A stretch of 64,000 nucleotides of DNA from Datisca glomerata. Taxonomy: Eukaryota; Streptophyta; Magnoliopsida; Cucurbitales; Datiscaceae. The first letter of the stretch is position 1. Each line of letters starts with the position of its first letter. The translations under genes and the position numbers were made by a program. This document shows, piece after piece, positions 25,640 to 35,507 of the stretch. The notes under the pieces are model-generated. The model had not been told where the DNA came from and did no database searches. It worked only from the letters and a program-made list of their open reading frames with translations. The stretch is taken from the NCBI GenBank assembly GCA_003255025.1, contig QANY01005731.1, positions 567,019 to 631,018 of the forward strand. The letters are read 5' to 3'.

Positions 25640-26485
25640 GGACTTTTCCGTTCTGAAGACATTACTTTTTCCTTCTGAGAACCGCGTATGTAGAAACTCC
25701 CAAGGACTTAGGTTTCTTTCGTGGAACCATGTCCCCATTTTGATTTTCTTCTGAGAGTAGGACTTATGAACTGCCCATCTCAAGGGCTTATTTAGTTCCT
25801 TCTGAGAGTATGACTTATGAACTGCCCTTCTCAAGGACTTACGCCCTTAGTTCCTTCTGAAAGTCGGACTTATGAATTGCCATTCCTAATGACTTACGCC
25901 CTTAGTTCATTCTGAGAGTAGAACTTATGAATTACCCCTCCAAAAGACTTACGCTCTTAGTTCTTTCTGAGAGTAGGACTTATGAATTGCCCCTCCTAAG
26001 AACTTATGGCCTTAGTTTCTTCTGAGAGTAGGACTTATGAATTACCCATCCCAAGAACTTACGCCCTTAGTTCATTCCGAGAGTAGGATTTATGAATTGG
26101 CCCTCCCAATGACTTACGCCATTAGTTCCTTCTAAGTGTAGAACTTATGGAATGCCCCTCCCAAGGACTTTTCAGGCCATTAGTTTCTTCTGAGAGTAGG
26201 ACTTATGAACTACCCATTCCAAGAACTTTTCAGGCCCTTAGTTTTTCTGAGAGTAGGACTTATGAACTACCCCTCCCAAAGACTTTTCAGGCCCTTAGTT
26301 TCTTCTGAGAGTAGGACTTATGAACTGCATTTCTCAAGGACTATTCAGGCCCTTAATTTCTTCTGAGAGTAGGACTTATGAACTGTCCCTCCCAAGTACT
26401 TTTCAGGCCTTAGTTTCTTCTGAGAGCGGAACTTATAAACTGCCCCTCTCAAGGACTTTTCAGGCCCTTAGTTCCGTTTAATGAT
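25640..26485. repeat. Internal tandem repeat of the gypsy element, about 60 bp units
   Basis: About 13-14 units contain TCTGAGAGTAGGACTTATGAA, then CTGCCCCTCCCAAGGACTT, then either ACGCCCTTAGTTC or TTCAGGCCCTTAG. The two unit endings form two blocks, ACGCCC units to the left and TTCAGGCCC units to the right. The array lies between integrase and the 3' LTR and has no coding capacity. Tandem arrays in the 3' untranslated region are known from Tat-lineage elements. Confidence 0.85.
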
Positions 26486-26639
26486 AATTCAGTTGAAGAA
26501 AAAAGATTTGGCGTCATCATTTTTATATAGAGAAAAACCCTTGTGGAAAAAGTGTCTCACTATAACGGATTATCTATATTCTTTATACAAAACATTTTTT
26601 CAGATGAATCGCGTTTCATGATTTTTGTGATTCCATTCC

Positions 26640-27620
26640 TTCTCCCGTTTTAGGTGATAATAGTTGATTCCTCCTATTTTGCTCATGGCCCGAGTTTTCC
26701 TTATGTTTGGAAGATTTTTCTGAGGACCATGTCTCTCGTTTGGAATTTCCGTTTCCTTACTTTCTTCTAGAAATAAGATTTCATTTTTTGATTGTGATGG
26801 GCCATTCTAATAAGGGCTGCTTCTCGTCTTCCTTCTCGTTCATCGAGACTGTTTCTTGAGAGTTCTTCATTTTGTTGTTCGTTTAGTTCAAACCTGATGA
26901 TAGGGCTTCCAATTTCTACATGGATGACTACCTCTGCTCCGTATGATAATGCAAACGGAGTTTCTCCTGTTATTCCTCTCAAGGTCATCTTGTATATCCA
27001 TAGGACAGTGGGTAGCTTATCTACACATTTTCCTTTTACAGATTCAAGACGTTTCTTCAGGTTATCAAGTATGACTCGATTTGATCTTTCTGCTTGTCGG
27101 TTCCCTTGGGGGTAGTAAGGCGTGGAGAAACGATTCATGATTTTTAGATCTTTACAAAATGTGTTTACTAAGCTCTCGGTAAAATGAAGTCCATTGTCAG
27201 ATACCAAGATCTGAGGGATCCCATATTTGTACACCAAGCTCTTCCATAGGAATCCTTTTACCTTTTCCTCACAAACCCTAGCCAAAGCCTCAGCCTCGAT
27301 CCATTTAGAAAAATATTCTATTGCAACTAACAATAGCATTTTTAGCAGGCACCATGGGAAGTGGCCCATTGCATGAACGACCAAGGACTAGTTGCAGTCT
27401 TGAGTTCCCTGGGGGCCATTTTTACCACAGACGCGAAACACTGACACTTGTTGTATTCTTTCGAATACTGTTTGGCGTCTTGATGCATTTGGGGCCAGTA
27501 GTATCTCTCATTCATGACTTTATAGGCTAGTGACCCACTCCCAGTGTGGTTCCAGCATATGCCCTCATGAATATCTACTAGCACGTACTAAGCTTCTTTT
27601 TCTCGTAGGCATTTCAAGTA
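26640..27620 (-). pseudogene. Gypsy integrase (zinc-binding and catalytic core)
   Basis: Integrase inserts the cDNA copy into the host chromosome. The N-terminal zinc-binding part is in 27342-27584 (H-E-G...H-T-G-S...Y-Y-W-P...K-C-Q-C-F); the first Cys of the expected C-x2-C is Tyr. The core is in 26767-27384: V-A-I-E-Y-F-S-K-W-I-E-A-E, S-D-N-G-L-H-F, and N-R-Q-A-E-R-S-N. The first catalytic Asp of the D,D,E triad is Glu here. A degenerate G-D/R-D-M-V-L-R-K stretch with stops follows down to about 26640. The two parts are in different frames. Confidence 0.85.
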
Positions 27621-27959
27621 TGGTCCTGCAAACATTTTTTATATATTACCACACTAACCATTGTGTACATAGTACTCCGCTGTCGTGTTTTTTTAGAAAG
27701 TAGCTTATCTTTGGGGAGTGTCCTATTTTTGAGCAAGCGGATTATGTTGTCCTGCCAATTGTGCTCTCGTTCAATTTCTACATCGGCCACGTTGGCTAAT
27801 GGGAGCGAGATGCTTGATTCTTTTAGAACTTATATGGAGATGTTCCTTCTATAATAGAGGTGTAATGAAGATCCCAAGTTCGCTAGGGCATCAGCATGTC
27901 CTTTCTCCGTTCTTGGAATTTGCTGTATTTCGTAATCTTAACATTTTAAGGAGATCCTT

Positions 27960-28300
27960 CACCCGTTGTAAGTAGTTCATCATCCGTTCATCCTTTGCTA
28001 TATATTCTCCCATGACTTGTTTTACGACTATCATGGAATCGCAAAAAATCTTAACTTTAATTACCTCATATTATTGTAGCAGGGATATTCCCGCGATCAG
28101 CGCTTCATATTCTGTTTCATTATTTGAGGCATTAAATTCAAAGGAGATGGAATGCTCCAATATTTCTCCAAAGAGAGTTTGTGCCACCACCCCTGCTCCT
28201 GCTCCTCTATTGTTCAAAGCCCCGTCTACAAAGAGCGTCCTAGTTTCACTTTCTCTTGTTTGGTGAGTTTCCCGTTCAGCTTCTTTTCCTATGAAATCGG
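27960..28300 (-). pseudogene. Gypsy additional (archaeal-like) RNase H
   Basis: The minus strand reads F-V-D-G-A-L-N-N-R-G-A-G-A-G-V, then S-N-N-E-T-E-Y-E-A-L-I-A-G, then D-S-M-I-V-V-K-Q-V-M-G-E-Y. These are the D, E and D catalytic blocks of the second RNase H typical of the Tat clade. One in-frame stop (L-L-Q-stop) interrupts it near 28075. Confidence 0.8.
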
Positions 28301-28559
28301 CTACGAAATCTGCTAACGCCTGTCCTTTTATTGTTGCTCAGGGCCTGTAGCTGATGTCATATTGGTTTAGCTTAATTGACCATTTTTTCATTCTTCCACA
28401 TGTTTATGTCAAGTTCATAAGGCTTTTAATGGGGGATTCGGTTAATACTTTGATGTTGTAGGCTTGGAAGTAGGGCGTTAATTTTCGTACTGCAGTTACA
28501 ATTGCTAACACTAGTTTCTCCATTCATTTTACCTTGTTTTCGCCGCTACAAGGTTTTTA

Positions 28560-29480
28560 TTTACAAAGTATACAAGTTTCTACTTCCTTCGCTCTTCTCT
28601 GATGATTATTGCGCTGACTTCCCCAGTTGATACGACGACGTATAACAGAAGTTGTTAGCCAGGAATAGGTTTGGAGAGTGAATGGAGGTAGTTAGATACA
28701 ACTTAATTTTTGTAGATGCTTCTTCACAGTCTTCATTCCAACTGTTCATGGGATTTTCTGCAACCTTCTCGAGAAAAGGTTTGCGTCTATCCGTTGACCT
28801 GGAGATGAACATGTTTAGAGCGGTTAATCTTCCCGTTAACGTCTGGATCTCTTTGAGGTTCTGCGGGGACCACATTTCTATAATTACCTTTACTTGATCC
28901 GTGTTTACATCGGTTCCCCATTGTGTAATTAGATGTCCTAGGAACTTTCCCGCTGATACCCCAAAAGTACATTTTTCGGGTTTAGCTTCATGGAATTTTG
29001 TCTTAGAATAGAGAAGGCTTCTTCAAGGTCCTGAATGTGGTGTTTCTGCTTCTTACTTTTAACCAGTATGTCATCGATGTAGACTTCCATATTCATCATA
29101 ATCTGCTAGCGGAAAAATTTGTTCACCAACCGTTGATAAATCGCGCCAGCATTTTTTAGCCCAAAGGGCATGAATGACTTTGTAGTAGTAGACATCGTAC
29201 TCAATAATGAAGAAAGTTTTTTCTTGATCAGGTTGGAACATCCTTACCTAATTATAACCTGAGTAAGCGTCTATGAAGCTGAGCAGATCGTGATCAGAAG
29301 TGACGTCTACCATATGATCTATCCTTGGCAACGAGTATTCGTCTTTGGGGCATGCTTTATTTAGGTCAGTGAAGTCGACACAGATTCTCAATTTTTTATA
29401 CTTTTTCCGCACCATTACTACGTTAGCGAGCCATTCGGGGTAGTTCACCTCTCGGACAAAACCTACTGTTAAGAGCTTCT
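28560..29480 (-). pseudogene. Gypsy reverse transcriptase and RNase H
   Basis: The fingers-palm part is open in 29248-29448: Y-P-E-W-L-A-N-V-V...R-I-C-V-D-F-T-D-L-N-K-A-C-P-K-D...F-I-D-A-Y-S-G-Y-N. The active-site box Y-I-D-D-I-L-V is read at about 29067-29087 in another frame. The connection and RNase H start are open in 28606-28875 (L-T-G-R-L-T-A-L-N...W-N-E-D-C-E-E-A). Several frameshifts separate these segments. Confidence 0.85.
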
Positions 29481-29782
29481 CAACTTCTTTCTTAATCGCT
29501 TGATTTCTTTCGTGGGTGAATCCTCTTTCTTTGTTTCACGAGTTTTATAGTGAGATTAATGTTTAACCTATGGCAGATGATTTCTTCTGGGATACCGAGC
29601 ATTTCTTGCTGCACGAACACATCTTTGTTTTCTGTTAGGAATTCTACCAATTTCTTTTTCTCTTTTTCTTCGAGACGGGCATCAATGGTTATTATCTTTT
29701 GGGTCCCTTCTTCTTAGCAAAGGGGCTATGTTTCTTCTCCCGCTTCATACCTTGGGTCACCTTGCCTATCTCCTTGTAATTT

Positions 29783-30340
29783 CTATTGATCTATGGGACT
29801 TTCGATCTTTTCTACATCTTTTTTCCTTGCAGATCCTAAAGTGGTTATTGAGCAGATACGAGCCGCGCCTTGGTCGCCTTTTATTATTTTCACTCCTTCT
29901 GGGGACGGGGATTTCAATACTTGGTAGAAAGTTGAGGGTACAACTTTCATTTTATGGAGCCAAGTCCTCCCTAGGATTGCTTTGTACGGGGAAGTTGTTC
30001 TCAGTACCACGAACTCACTCATATGGTTAAACGGATATGCGCTTACTAGGAGCGTTAGAGTTCCTTTTGAATGGCTAACGGCTCCGTTGAACCCGATTAA
30101 TGGTTGTGATGTTCCTTGTATCTTTTTATCGCCCACGGACATTTTCTCCACGGTTGCCTGATATAGAATGTTCACTGCACTTCCGCCGTCTACCAAGACT
30201 CTCCTTATCAAACAGTCGCCAACCTGAATTGAAATAACGAGGGCATCGTTGTGGTGCTCATCATTTTCTAGATCAGAGTCGTCGAACACAAATAGCGAGT
30301 TCCCATTGCTAATTGAGTGTTTTAGCTGATGTCTTTCCAA
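29783..30340 (-). pseudogene. Gypsy aspartic protease region
   Basis: The longest open gypsy segment (185 codons). V-L-V-D-G-G-S-A-V-N-I-L-Y is the protease active site in the D-G-G-S form used by Tat/Athila elements. Y-K-A-I-L-G-R-T-W-L-H lies about 85 residues later, followed by the conserved P-S-T-F-Y-Q-V-L-K stretch. The active-site residues look intact although the polyprotein around them is broken. Confidence 0.85.
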
Positions 30341-30499
30341 CGTTGGCCGTTTGTAGTATATCTTCCTTTCTTTTGTTTATCGTCCATTATTGCTCGATCA
30401 ATGCTATAACCGTGTCGACGATGCGGAGAGGCTGTTTTCCCTTGTCCTTCCCATCTTCTTCCCGGTTGTCTTTCCCAGTCTCGCCTTTTTGCTCCTTTC

Positions 30500-31910
30500 T
30501 TTTCACAAATTGGACAAGGTACCCTTCTTTGATTAGTTGTTCAATATAGTCTTTGAGCTGGAAGCAGTCCTGTGTGTAATGTTCGCTGCTCCTGATAAGA
30601 GCAATATTTGTCTTTGTCTTTGTAGCAAGGTTCTTTGGTGAACGGGGGTGGTCTTTTCAGCCAATGTTTATCTTTGATTGTCTCCAGTATTTGGTTGACT
30701 GGGATAGTCAACGGTGTGTAGACCTTGTCTCTCAAGTGGATTCTTTCAAAATCTCTTCTCCGTTCTGTTAGGTTTTTCTTCCCATCCACTCTTTCTGTTT
30801 TGTCTTGTTTCTTCCATTCAGTTCTTGAGCTCCTTTCCCGTTTCTGAGATTCTTCTTCCTTCCATTCAACCGTTCTTCACATACTCATTTTCTCTTCTTC
30901 TAGCGTAATATGAGCTCGTGCCTGTTGAAAAACCTCTGCCATGGAAACAAGATTTATTTACACAGGCTATCAAAGAAAGGCGATTCCAGATCTAGACCCC
31001 GTCGGAAGGCCAATCTGGCAAATCGATCATCGCAGTTCTCGACCTTGACCATTTTATCTTTGAAGTGCTGAATGTACGCTCTTAAGGACTCCCCTTCCTT
31101 GGTGGAGATTGCCATAAGATGTTTTGAGTCTTCCATTATGGTACGATATGTTGAATACTGTTCTATAAAAATTGAGGACATAGTAGCGAAGTTAGTGATT
31201 GAGTGCATTGGTAAGGAGTGGTACCATTTCAAAGTCGTCCCGTCTAAACTGGTAGGGAACATTCTACACATCACCTTGTCGTCGTGTTAGTACAGTGCCA
31301 TGTCTTGTTTGAATCATCATAGATGGTCTATGGGACCAGACTTTCCTTAATAGCATTTGAACCTGGGTACGGTGAATTTTTTGGGTACGGGGGCCGCTAA
31401 AACTTCTGAGCCTAACGGTGTCCTGATAAGAGACTCAAGGTCCCTCTATCCTGTACTCTAGATTACTTATCTCCATCATTTTTTGGTCGAACAGTTCCTC
31501 TATCGCTTCTTTTAACACGATTTAGGGTTGTCGAACCTCTTCCGCAGTTTCTTTCACAAGATTTTACGATTGGTCCTCTTCTTTTCGTTGTATGTTCCTG
31601 TCATTCTCGTGGTCCTCTTGCCTTTCGTTTTGTTGGTCACCCTCAGAGTGGGTTTTCTGCTCATTATCATTCACCCGTTGGCTTACTTCTACTTGCGTTT
31701 TCGCGAGTTCTTGTTGTAGCGTGTTGATTTTCTTTTGTCGTTCAACAATGGATTATGCATTGATTTAATATTCCTTCTTTCCATCTCATGCATCCCATTA
31801 AGGATCATCCGTAGCCTTTTTGTGGGCAGGGTTGGTTGACCCGTACGTTCATCTTCATTTCTGGATATGTTGTTTCCATTTAGGGCTGTGTCAAACCTGG
31901 TTCTAGGCAT
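30500..31910 (-). pseudogene. Gypsy gag polyprotein
   Basis: The retrotransposon gag domain is open in 30954-31274: L-K-W-Y-H-S-L-P, F-I-E-Q-Y-S, and L-R-A-Y-I-Q-H-F. The likely N-terminus is at 31910 (M-P-R-T-R-F). The C-terminal part (30541-30789) has K-R-P-P-P-F-T-K-E-P. A one-base shift near 30590 leads to H-Y-T-Q-D-C-F-Q-L-K, the end of a zinc knuckle. Stops and shifts make it a pseudogene. Confidence 0.8.
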
Positions 31911-31955
31911 GTTTATGGTCTTGTGGGGTAGATCTCTTGAGACTTTTTTCTCAAG

Positions 31956-31973
31956 CTCTCAACATGAGCACCA
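31956..31973 (-). other. Candidate primer-binding site of the gypsy element
   Basis: On the minus strand TGGTGCTCATGTTGAGAG follows the 5' LTR end after two bases. Starting with TGG (complement of tRNA CCA) and lying at this position fits a primer site. I do not assign the tRNA. Confidence 0.6.
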
Positions 31974-31975
31974 GA

Positions 31976-33018
31976 TGTAAATGATAAAGATCATAATTTA
32001 AAGAGATAATGAGAAAATAAAAGCACCATCATTTACGTGGAAAATCCTTAAATGGAAGAAAACCCATGGGAAGATCGTTGTTATTCATTGGTGTAAATAA
32101 TTTTACACACTTGTTGATAGGAGAAGAGAGGAAAGGCAGTGCCTGTAGTTGGGGTTTTCTTAGTTCGGTCATCCTCTTCTCTTTACATGAGCCTGTACTT
32201 ATAGGCGTTACAATAATAAGAATAATAAAAAGAGTATGATCACATCCCCCATCTTTCGGCTGATGGGATGGTTTTCAGGCATGTGCTCCTTTATTGTCCT
32301 CATTCCTTTCAACTGTTTTATCTTAAGCAACTCAATCAGTCATAGTCACTTAGTGGTTCTTTGTGTTCGAGTCAATCAATCACAACTACTTGACTATCAA
32401 TCTGAACCCTTCTTTCTATTCTGATATTCTGTCTTGTCCAGGAGGTAATGATTCCCCATTCTCGAGATGTCGGTTCCCATTTTAGAAGCGATGATCTTCC
32501 ATTCTTGAGATGTCGGTTCCCGTTCTATTGTTCTTTCCTATTCTGGGAGTGATGGTCCCCTATTCTGGAAGTAGTAGTCCCCCGTTCTAGAAGCAATAGT
32601 CACCTATTCCAGAAGCGATAGTCACTCATTCCTGAAACGATTATCACCCCGTTCCAGAAGCAATACTCACCCGTTCCAGAAGCAATACTCGCCCGTTCCA
32701 GAAGCAATACTCACCCGTTCCAGAAGCGATAATCACCCATTCTAGAAGCGATTGTCACCCCGTTCCAGAAGCAGTAGTGACCTGTTCCATAGATGATCGC
32801 CCACCGTTCTAGAAGAAATAGTTCCCCATTCCATAAGCTATGGACACCCTTTTCGGAAGTGATAGTCATCCCGTTCCAGAAGCGTTTGTCTCCCGCTTCA
32901 GTATTCTTCCCCGTTCTAAAAGTGGTCTCCCAATTCAGCATTCTTTCTCATTCTGAATAGGTCTGCCGCTTCAACGTTCTTTCAGTACATGTGTCTTGGT
33001 TGGTTTTTTACCTATTCA
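31976..33018 (-). repeat. Gypsy 5' LTR (right copy)
   Basis: Starts TGTAAATGATAAAG at 31976 and ends CCTATTCA at 33018 on the plus strand. It matches the left LTR along its whole length, including the TATA-like box (about 32199-32208) and the minisatellite. Copia gag sequence begins within three bases of its end. Confidence 0.85.
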
Positions 33019-33020
33019 GA

Positions 33021-33245
33021 TACCATTGATGAATGAACTCAAGTCAACATTGTACTTGAATCGTTCACACCTACTTTTTCTACGTTCACCACCAACTATG
33101 TTATGAACAAGTTAAAATTCAACATGACCCAATTGTTGAATGAGCTGAAGACTTTTGAGCCACTCAACAAGAGTATGACGAAAGAGGGCAAGACAGATGT
33201 TACTACGCAAAAGCCTTCTTCCAGTGGAATTCAAGGATTACCTGC
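33021..33245 (+). pseudogene. Copia copy 2 gag, C-terminal part beyond the gypsy insertion
   Basis: T-I-D-E, a stop, then V-N-I-V-L, T-N-Y-V-M-N-K-L and M-T-Q-L-L-N-E-L match the same region of copy 1 gag (about 470-640 on the minus strand). Similarity ends near 33245, before the zinc knuckle. The rest of the element was deleted or is unrecognisable. Confidence 0.85.
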
Positions 33246-35124
33246 TGGAGTATGACATTTTATCATAAGGTATTTTAGAAAGGATAAATCGAACCCTATT
33301 GTATATGGTTAGGTAGATGTTAAGCTACTCATCACTACCATTCACATTTTGGGGATATGCATTTCAAACAGCAACCTACATTTTAAATGTAGCGCCTTCC
33401 AAGTCTGTAAGCAAGACATCTTTAGAGTTATGGAAATATTTCAAACCTAGTTTGCGTCATTTTCGTATATGAAGGTGTCCAACTCACGTTATTAGATCCC
33501 AAGACTGTAAAGTTAGGTTCAAGATCTGAAGTGTTATTTAACTATTGTCACAATGTATTATCATTTTGATTTCTCATAAATTTTCATAATGTATTATTAT
33601 ATTTAACTAATTAAATAACCAAGATTAGTTCAAATCTATTGAATTTATTTTATATACTAATGTTGAATGATAAATGAGTAATTTATAATGTTAATCAACT
33701 TTATATGATTGGTATAAAACTAAGATATTGGTACATGTAAGGTGAACATATTATATTTCACATATTATAAATATAAAGCATGGATAATTATCAAATTTTG
33801 AATTAACATCTTAATAATAATTTTCAATAAGCATCATTAAATTATTGAGATTCTTTACTTTTTAACTTATCGTCCAGTTTTTTCAAAAGAAAAAGCTGAC
33901 TGTTTCTAGAATCTTATATGTTGCCTTCTTTTAAATTTTTTTGTGAGTGATATTTTAATTTTTATATTTTGGTATTTTCTTTTATCTTTATGGTTTGGAA
34001 TGAAATAAAATGCAAATTGCTAAGTCCAATATTAATTAATTTTTTCTAATTTAAATAAGTTATAAAAAATCTACAATATTATGGGTACCATAACTCCATT
34101 ATTAGTTTTTTTCCTAACTTGAAATAGCTAGAGAAAATCTATAATTTTTCATATTCAATAAATTCTCCATTCAACTTTCTATCTACTATCTAATTAAGTG
34201 GTATAAGCCTAATCAACTTCCTCTATTTTAATAATTTATTTATTTTATTATTTATTACAATAAGTTGCAAGAGCATTACCAATTCTAATCAAATTTCTAG
34301 CTTTATCTATTTGTATTTACCATTGAAACTTTTTATCTCCCATGCATAATCTCTATATAAATATATCATATCATAAATAATTCATGTGCACCTTACCTAG
34401 CTTTTAGTCTTCTACTATGTCGGTGATTTTTTTTATCTTACTTTAGCTTTAATTCATGCATAATGATAGTTTTCAAAAATCTCAACTTTTTTACATTATT
34501 ACTAACTCAGCCATGTTGTAACAACTTTTAAACTTTGTTGTTGAGATTTTTCATTCCACTATTCTCTTATTATAAAATAATTCAAAATCATTCTCCTATT
34601 TATTTTACTAATTATTTTTTTACAACTTATTTGAATAACTGAAGAGTCAAAAACAACAAATTCTTATGATAAAACTATATTTTCTATTTATACAACATAA
34701 GATATTGTATCATCTTATTAAGTAAAATATGTAATGAAAATACTCAAACAACTATTTAGTCTCTCCTCCCATCTCATTTTTTCAATGAATTTCTTCCAAC
34801 TTTAATCTCTCAAGTTCTTCAATTCTTCCATATTATACTATCGAGCTTTGATTGTATTTAATCATGTACTGCGCACGTGACTTTTTACGAGTAGATGTTA
34901 ATAGTTAGGGAATAGTGGCATTTTGGAGAATACAAAATTGAATTGGGGGCACTTAGTTTAGTGAATGACAGCACAGGGTGCTCCAATCACTGATATTAGA
35001 GAGAGAGAGAGATGAGTTTTATGCAGAAAGAGTACAGATTGGTGGGCAGTGTTCCCGCCATTTACACCATTCCCAACTCTACACCGCACCATACCCTCCA
35101 CCGTCACCCTGCCAGTAGTACTCG

Positions 35125-35170
<46 letters not shown>

Positions 35171-35507
35171 GAAACGACAGCAATTATGGAATAAAAGGAG
35201 GCAGCAGGTGAAATTAAAAATCTCTCGTATTCTGTAAGGTACTGGGTGGGTTTTTAGGGTTTTTGTTCAAAAGGCTTCTGAGGAGGAGCCTCTTAAATAA
35301 CACTGCAGTAATCTCAGAGACTCTCTGCATCTTTAAAACTACTTTTTTTTTCTTATTACTTGTTGGAACTCTGTTTTCTTACATATTATTCTCCTTTGGA
35401 GTATTTAACAGTTCAGAGAAGAACAACAGAGATTATTATATTGGTGGTGCGGAAGAGAAGATGAAGATGACGACGACGACGATGATCATTATAATTACTA
35501 CAAGAAT
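33246..35507 (+). promoter_or_regulatory. Upstream region and 5' UTR of the PLATZ gene
   Basis: The stretch 33246-34900 is AT-rich with no recognised element. Nearer the gene lie a GA tract (about 35000-35010) and a (CT)n run at about 35131-35168, typical of plant 5' UTRs. Several upstream ATGs occur. One (35263) opens an 82-codon frame that ends in TGA overlapping the proposed start codon by one shared ATGA. The transcription start cannot be fixed. Confidence 0.45.

Larger units (their letters stand above)
23516..33018 (-). mobile_element. Ty3/gypsy (Tat-like) LTR retrotransposon nested in copia gag
   Basis: Two directly repeated LTRs (23516-24565 and 31976-33018) flank an internal region whose minus strand encodes, in order, gag, protease, reverse transcriptase, RNase H, an extra RNase H and integrase. 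The order RT-RH-aRH-INT and the Retand/Tat wording of the motifs (W-L-A-N-V-V, D-G-G-S protease, N-N-E-T-E-Y-E-A-L) suggest the Tat clade. Every ORF has stops or frameshifts. The two LTRs differ at many positions, so the insertion is old. No clear 5 bp target duplication remains; an extra stretch of about 35 bp lies between copia gag and the left LTR. Confidence 0.9.

Noticed and set aside
35012..35237. Open frames with Ser-Leu repeats
   Set aside because: They are translations of the CT microsatellite in the PLATZ 5' region.
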